Part shown: one piece after another, positions 60,061 to 64,000 of the stretch | Position numbering within the stretch: position 1 is the stretch's first letter | Layout: each line of letters opens with the position of its first letter | Source of the DNA: Streptacidiphilus fuscans | GTDB taxonomy: Bacteria; Actinomycetota; Actinomycetes; Streptomycetales; Streptomycetaceae | Length of the DNA stretch: 64,000 bases | Direction: 5' to 3' | NCBI RefSeq assembly: GCF_015690355.1 | Contig: NZ_JADPRT010000010.1 | Location: 1 to 64,000, forward strand | Program-made: the position numbers and the translations under genes | The notes under the pieces: generated by a model | Told to the model about the DNA's origin: nothing | What the model saw: the letters and a program-made list of their open reading frames with translations, nothing else | Database searches by the model: none

Positions 60061-61304
60061 GCGCGATGTCGGGCGTGGGCCGGCGGTCCGTGCTGGCGGG
60101 AGCGCTGGCGGCCGGAGCGGTCGCGGGCACGGTCGCCGCAGTCCGCAACGACGGCACCGCGAGCGCGGCTGCGAGTATCGCTCAAAGCGCCACCGCAACA
60201 GACGCGGCGGCTCAGGGCTTCCACGGTGTCCACCAGGCCGGGGTTGTCACGCCCAAGCGTCGCTGCGCCGCCTTCGTCGCCTTCGACGTGATGGCCGCCG
60301 ACCGGCCCGGCCTGCTCGACCTGTTCGGCACCCTGACCGACCGGCTGCGGTTCCTGACGACCGGCGGCGTCCCGGAGCCGCTCGGCATCTCCGCGCCGCC
60401 CTCGGACTCGGGCGTGCTGGGCCCGACCGTCCCGGGCGGGTCGCTGACGGCGCTGCTGGGCGTGGGCGCGTCGCTCTTCGACGACCGTTTCGGGCTGGCC
60501 TCGGCCAAGCCGTTGCGGTTGTCGACCATGACCGCCTTCCCCGACGACGACCTCGACCCGGCCCAGTGCGGCGGCGACCTGCTGCTGCAGCTGGAGACGG
60601 ACGACACCGACGTGCTGGCCAACGCGCTGCGCGACGTGGCCCGGCACACCCGGGGTGCGATGCAGGTGCGCTGGCGGATCGACGGGTTCGCCTCGCCGCC
60701 GCGCCCGGTCGGCACGCCGCGCAATCTGATGGGGTTCCGCGACGGCACCGCCAACCCCGACGTCACCGACGGCCGGCTGATGGACCAGCTGATCTGGGTC
60801 GGCGCGGGCCAGGGCGAGCCCGCGTGGGCCACCGGCGGTTCCTACCTCGCGGTCCGGCTGATCCGGATGCTGGTCGAGTTCTGGGACCGGGTGGGCCTGA
60901 ACGAGCAGGAGCGGATGTTCGGGCGCCAGAAGGACTCCGGCGCGCCGCTGGACGGCCGCACCGAGACCGACGTGCCGAACTTCGCCGCCGACCCGACCGG
61001 CGACGTGATCCCGATGGACAGCCACATCCGCCTGGCCAACCCGCGCACCGCGCCGACCGCCGACCAGCGGCTGCTGCGCCGCGGCTTCAACTACGACCGC
61101 GGCACGGACCCGAACGGCAACCTGGACATGGGCCTGGTGTTCTGCGCGTTCCAGCAGGATCTGGAGCGTCAGTTCGTGACTGTGCAGCGGAGGTTGGCGG
61201 GTGAGCCGCTGGTGGACTACATCAGCCCGTTCGGCGGCGGCTACTTCTTCGCGCTGCCGGGTGTGCGGGACGCGAACGACCGGTACGGGCGCGGGCTGCT
61301 GTGA
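60057..61304 (+). CDS. efeB: EfeB-type dye-decolorising peroxidase
   Basis: 415 residues. A twin-arginine signal (GVGRRSVLAGALAAGAVAG) directs Tat export with haem. The DyP hallmark GFRDG (226-230) and proximal haem ligand His323 in DSHIRLANPR are present. EfeB is thought to strip iron from haem or oxidise ferrous iron for uptake. It overlaps efeO by 4 bp, so the two are stoichiometric. It is followed by a 156-bp gap with no clear terminator. Confidence 0.94.
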   Translation: MSAMSGVGRRSVLAGALAAGAVAGTVAAVRNDGTASAAASIAQSATATDAAAQGFHGVHQAGVVTPKRRCAAFVAFDVMAADRPGLLDLFGTLTDRLRFLTTGGVPEPLGISAPPSDSGVLGPTVPGGSLTALLGVGASLFDDRFGLASAKPLRLSTMTAFPDDDLDPAQCGGDLLLQLETDDTDVLANALRDVARHTRGAMQVRWRIDGFASPPRPVGTPRNLMGFRDGTANPDVTDGRLMDQLIWVGAGQGEPAWATGGSYLAVRLIRMLVEFWDRVGLNEQERMFGRQKDSGAPLDGRTETDVPNFAADPTGDVIPMDSHIRLANPRTAPTADQRLLRRGFNYDRGTDPNGNLDMGLVFCAFQQDLERQFVTVQRRLAGEPLVDYISPFGGGYFFALPGVRDANDRYGRGLL

Positions 61305-61349
61305 GACTCCGCCCTGATCTACGCGCGCAGAAACGAGGCTTTGCCCGGT

Positions 61350-61371
61350 GTTTACGAGACAGTCACCTCAG
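61350..61371 (+). promoter_or_regulatory. Possible PHO box upstream of the phosphoesterase gene
   Basis: GTTTACGAGAC followed directly by AGTCACCTCAG approximates two 11-nt PhoP direct repeats (consensus near GTTCACC). It lies about 90-111 bp before the start codon, where PHO boxes control secreted phosphatases. The match is partial. Confidence 0.3.
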
Positions 61372-61460
61372 CGCCCAAGGCCCGTCCTCCGCAGCGCGAA
61401 TGATGCGGTCCGCAGCTTGACGAGTGTGACAGACGTTCAGGTCCTCTGGAGGGGAACGGC

Positions 61461-63329
61461 ATGAGCGGTACGGCAGAGAAGACGAGCACCCGGCACCGAG
61501 GCAGGCGCTGGGCCGCGCTGGTGGGGGCCGCGGCGCTGACCGTCGCCGCCGGTACCGCTCCCGCCTGGGCGGCTGCGGACCACCACGGCGGCCCGGGCAG
61601 CGGGGGCCACGGCACGGTGCACACCACCACGCCGATCAAGCACCTGGTGGTGATCTTCGGAGAGAACGTCTCCTTCGACCACTACTTCGGCACCTACCCC
61701 AAGGCCGCGAACACGGACGGCACCCCGTTCACCGCCGCGCCGCACACCCCCAAGGCGAACACGCTGGTCACCTCGGGTCTGCTGAACAGCAACCCGAACC
61801 TGTACGCGCCGCAGCGCCTCAGCGGCAAGCAGGCGCTGACCTGCGACCAGAACCACAACTACACGCCGGAGCAGTACGCCGAAGACAGCGGCAAGATGGA
61901 CAAGTTCGTCCAGTACACCTCCAAGGACACCTGCTCCGGCGGCCTTTACGGCGCGCCCGGACTGGCCATGGACTACTACGACGGCAACACGGTCTCGGCG
62001 CTCTGGAACTACGCGCAGCACTACACGCTGAACGACAACTCGTTCGACGACGAGTACGGGCCGTCCACGGTCGGCGCGCTGAACCTGATCTCGGGCCAGA
62101 CCCACGGCGTCGTCTCGGTCACCGGCAACGGCAGCACCACCGACCCGACGCAGACCACGACGCCGGACCCGTACACGGTCCACTCGCCCAACGCCCAGGG
62201 CGTCGGCACGGTCAACGCCGACCCGGACCCGGCGTACGACGACTGCGCCGACAACAACCACACCTCGAACTCCGCGCTGGCGGAGATGCAGGGCACCAAC
62301 GTGGGTGACCTGCTCAACTCCAGGCACGTGACCTGGGGTTGGTTCCAGGGCGGCTTCGCGCCGACCACGCCGTACAACGGGACCAGCGGCTACGCGGTCT
62401 GCGGCGCGACCCACACCAACCTGGGCGGCGCGACGGTGGCGGACTACAGCGCGCACCACGACCCGTTCGAGTACTACAAGTCGACCTCGAACCCGCACCA
62501 CGTGGCTCCGGCCAGCGAGGCCGAGATCGGCAACAACGGCCAGGCCAACCACCAGTACGACCTGAGCTACTTCGACGAGGCGGTGACGGCGGGCAACCTG
62601 CCGGCGGTCAGCTTCCTCAAGGCCGGTGAGTACCAGGACGGGCACGCGGGCTACTCCGACCCGATCGACGAGCAGAACTTCCTCGTCAAGGAGATCAACG
62701 CGCTGCAGTCCTCGCCGGAGTGGTCCTCCACCGCGGTGGTCCTGGCCTACGACGACTCCGACGGCTGGTACGACCACGTCTACCACGCGCCCACCAACGG
62801 CTCCACGGACACCACGGCGGCCTCGTCCACCACGACGACCGACGACGCGGCCTGCCAGGCCGGTCCGGCGGCCAAGAAGGGCTACGAGGACCGCTGCGGC
62901 GTCGGCGCGCGCCAGCCGCTGATGGTGATCTCGCCCTACGCGCGGACCAACCACATCAGCAACACCTTCACCGACCAGTCCTCGATCACCAAGTTCATCG
63001 AGGACAACTGGCGGCTCGGCCGGATCGGCGACGGCTCCTTCGACGCCTCCGCCGGTTCGCTCGACTCCGCGTTCAACTTCGGGTGCCCGAACAACGTGCG
63101 GGTGCTGCTCAACAGCAACGGCTCGGTGGCCTCGGTGACGCCGATCCGCCACGGTGACGACAGCGACACCCCGATGGCGATCAACGCCTCCCCGACGGCG
63201 GCCAGCAGCTCGTCGGACAACGGCGCGACGATGCTGTCGATCAGCCTGGGCGCGGGGGCCGTCGTGGCCCTCGGCACGGGCACGGTGGTCTCCCGCCGCT
63301 CGCGCCGCAAGGCGCTGGGCCGCGCGTAA
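61461..63329 (+). CDS. Secreted phosphoesterase (phospholipase C / acid phosphatase family)
   Basis: 622 residues. A Sec signal (RRWAALVGAAALTVAAGTAP and AWA cleavage) is followed by a phosphoesterase-family domain: FGENVSFDHYFGTYP at the N-terminus, YSDPIDEQNFLVKEIN and YDDSDGWYDHVYH later, with acidic and His residues of a binuclear metal site. At the C-terminus a hydrophobic segment (SISLGAGAVVALGTGTVV) and RRSRRK suggest a membrane anchor. GGAGGGG precedes ATG 61461. It may release phosphate from extracellular phospho-compounds. Confidence 0.88.
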   Translation: MSGTAEKTSTRHRGRRWAALVGAAALTVAAGTAPAWAAADHHGGPGSGGHGTVHTTTPIKHLVVIFGENVSFDHYFGTYPKAANTDGTPFTAAPHTPKANTLVTSGLLNSNPNLYAPQRLSGKQALTCDQNHNYTPEQYAEDSGKMDKFVQYTSKDTCSGGLYGAPGLAMDYYDGNTVSALWNYAQHYTLNDNSFDDEYGPSTVGALNLISGQTHGVVSVTGNGSTTDPTQTTTPDPYTVHSPNAQGVGTVNADPDPAYDDCADNNHTSNSALAEMQGTNVGDLLNSRHVTWGWFQGGFAPTTPYNGTSGYAVCGATHTNLGGATVADYSAHHDPFEYYKSTSNPHHVAPASEAEIGNNGQANHQYDLSYFDEAVTAGNLPAVSFLKAGEYQDGHAGYSDPIDEQNFLVKEINALQSSPEWSSTAVVLAYDDSDGWYDHVYHAPTNGSTDTTAASSTTTTDDAACQAGPAAKKGYEDRCGVGARQPLMVISPYARTNHISNTFTDQSSITKFIEDNWRLGRIGDGSFDASAGSLDSAFNFGCPNNVRVLLNSNGSVASVTPIRHGDDSDTPMAINASPTAASSSSDNGATMLSISLGAGAVVALGTGTVVSRRSRRKALGRA

Positions 63330-63352
63330 GCGCTGACACACCGACAGAGCCT

Positions 63353-63386
63353 GAGGGCCGGATCCGCTGCGGCGGGTCCGGCCCTC
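63353..63386 (+). terminator. Terminator after the phosphoesterase gene
   Basis: GAGGGCCGGA pairs with TCCGGCCCTC and the stem continues through one wobble to CCGC/GCGG around TGCG, 15 bp in all, 23 bp past the stop. Confidence 0.8.
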
Positions 63387-63434
63387 GGGCGTTCGGTGCG
63401 GGAACCGGGGACGGACGCGGCGCGTCCCACCGGC

Positions 63435-64000
63435 ATGCGTTCCTCCCGGGCCCTCGCCCTCGCCGCCGTTCTGCTGTCCGCCGTTGCGGGCTGCGCGACG
63501 ACCACCACCGTGCAGACCTCCTCGACGGCCGCGCCCACGCGCAGCGCGGCGACCGATCCCGACCCGTTCACCGTGCGCGCCGACAAGCTGGCTGCCGCCT
63601 GGGACGGTTCGCCGCTCCAGCAGACGTGGCAGAACGGCTACGTCACCCAGGACGACGGCGTCCGCGTCCCGTCCGGCGCGTTCCGCTCCCAGGCGGACAA
63701 GGCGGCCTTCGAGACGGGCAAGGTCCGCTTCGCCGTGCGCGTGCCGACCGGTCCGGCGCAGCAGACGGTCCGCTTCGACCGTGGCACGACGCGTACGCTC
63801 CCGGGTCTGCAGCCGCAGGACGCGCTGCGCGTCGCGGGCGGCGGCGGGCCGTGTCCGGCGTCGAGCTGCACGACCACGCTCACCGTGACTGCTGTCCAGC
63901 CGACCACACTGCGTCTGCCGACCAGCCAGGGCATGGCGACCGTTCCGGCCTGGGCGTTCCGCATCGCGGGCTACCAGGGGGAGTTCGTCGTGGCGGCGGT
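63435..64000 (+). CDS. Lipoprotein, partial at the window edge
   Basis: Open reading frame from ATG 63435 to the window end, at least 188 codons. The start MRSSRALALAAVLLSAVAGC is a lipoprotein signal with lipobox VAGC. The following Thr/Ser/Pro linker leads into a beta-rich domain with a Cys pair (GPCPASSC). I do not recognise the family. It is separated from the phosphoesterase by a terminator, so it is probably transcribed separately. Confidence 0.75.
   Translation, partial: MRSSRALALAAVLLSAVAGCATTTTVQTSSTAAPTRSAATDPDPFTVRADKLAAAWDGSPLQQTWQNGYVTQDDGVRVPSGAFRSQADKAAFETGKVRFAVRVPTGPAQQTVRFDRGTTRTLPGLQPQDALRVAGGGGPCPASSCTTTLTVTAVQPTTLRLPTSQGMATVPAWAFRIAGYQGEFVVAA

Overview
The window is very GC-rich, with codon third positions almost always G or C, frequent GTG starts and many ATGA/GTGA gene overlaps. 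The gene set (PdtaR-type ANTAR regulator, four-domain S1 protein, TreY/TreZ, Ada-AlkA fusion, Cys-codon leader ORF before sulfite reductase, SAV2148-like HEPN protein) points to a chromosome of Streptomycetaceae (Streptomyces, Kitasatospora or Streptacidiphilus). From memory, the stretch coaE - rpsA - polA - liv operon - pdtaR - pyk keeps the order of the conserved Streptomyces core. It looks like chromosomal core plus a few variable insertions. I see no insertion sequence, prophage, CRISPR array or rRNA.

Layout. 1-1879: end of a urease operon (ureC tail, agmatine deiminase, TetR regulator), a nitrogen and polyamine unit. 1909-6772: zinc-ribbon membrane protein, a degenerate PP2C-like protein with Asp/Pro repeats, a TrmB/LuxR hybrid regulator and a MarR regulator. 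6773-12018: alkylation-repair pair (Ada-AlkA and Ogt), rhodanese, RsgA and a YihY membrane protein. 12277-22019: a complete assimilatory sulfur operon. It starts with a Cys-containing leader peptide and continues with sulfite reductase, a small zinc-ribbon protein, CysH, CysC, CysD, CysN, a sulfonate-type ABC transporter and a sirohydrochlorin chelatase. Sulfate or sulfonate is taken up, activated to APS/PAPS and reduced to sulfide, and the chelatase supplies sirohaem iron for the reductase.

22063-28479: small membrane protein, MMPL exporter with twin operator-like dyads, vWA protein, DEDDh exonuclease and HEPN-family protein. 28960-36312: glgX-treY-treZ, which converts glycogen to trehalose, followed by a GNAT acetyltransferase. 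36391-43408: coaE, a second MMPL exporter, rpsA with a recognisable promoter, a methyltransferase, and a PorA/DUF3068 protein with a 44-residue membrane peptide behind a KstR-like dyad. 43609-53373: polA, a thioesterase and the branched-chain amino acid ABC operon livKHMGF.

53464-58613: pdtaR, tRNA-Leu(CAA), an HTH-LAGLIDADG protein, an APC permease and pyk. The stretch between the tRNA and pyk is less GC-biased than its surroundings and may have been acquired at the tRNA. 58810-64000: efeO and efeB (no efeU here), a secreted phosphoesterase and the start of a lipoprotein gene. The most noteworthy signals are the candidate leader peptides and attenuators of the sulfur genes, the tRNA-linked HTH-LAGLIDADG protein, the two-residue insertion in the CysH Fe-S motif, and the operator-like dyads before the two MMPL genes and the PorA unit.
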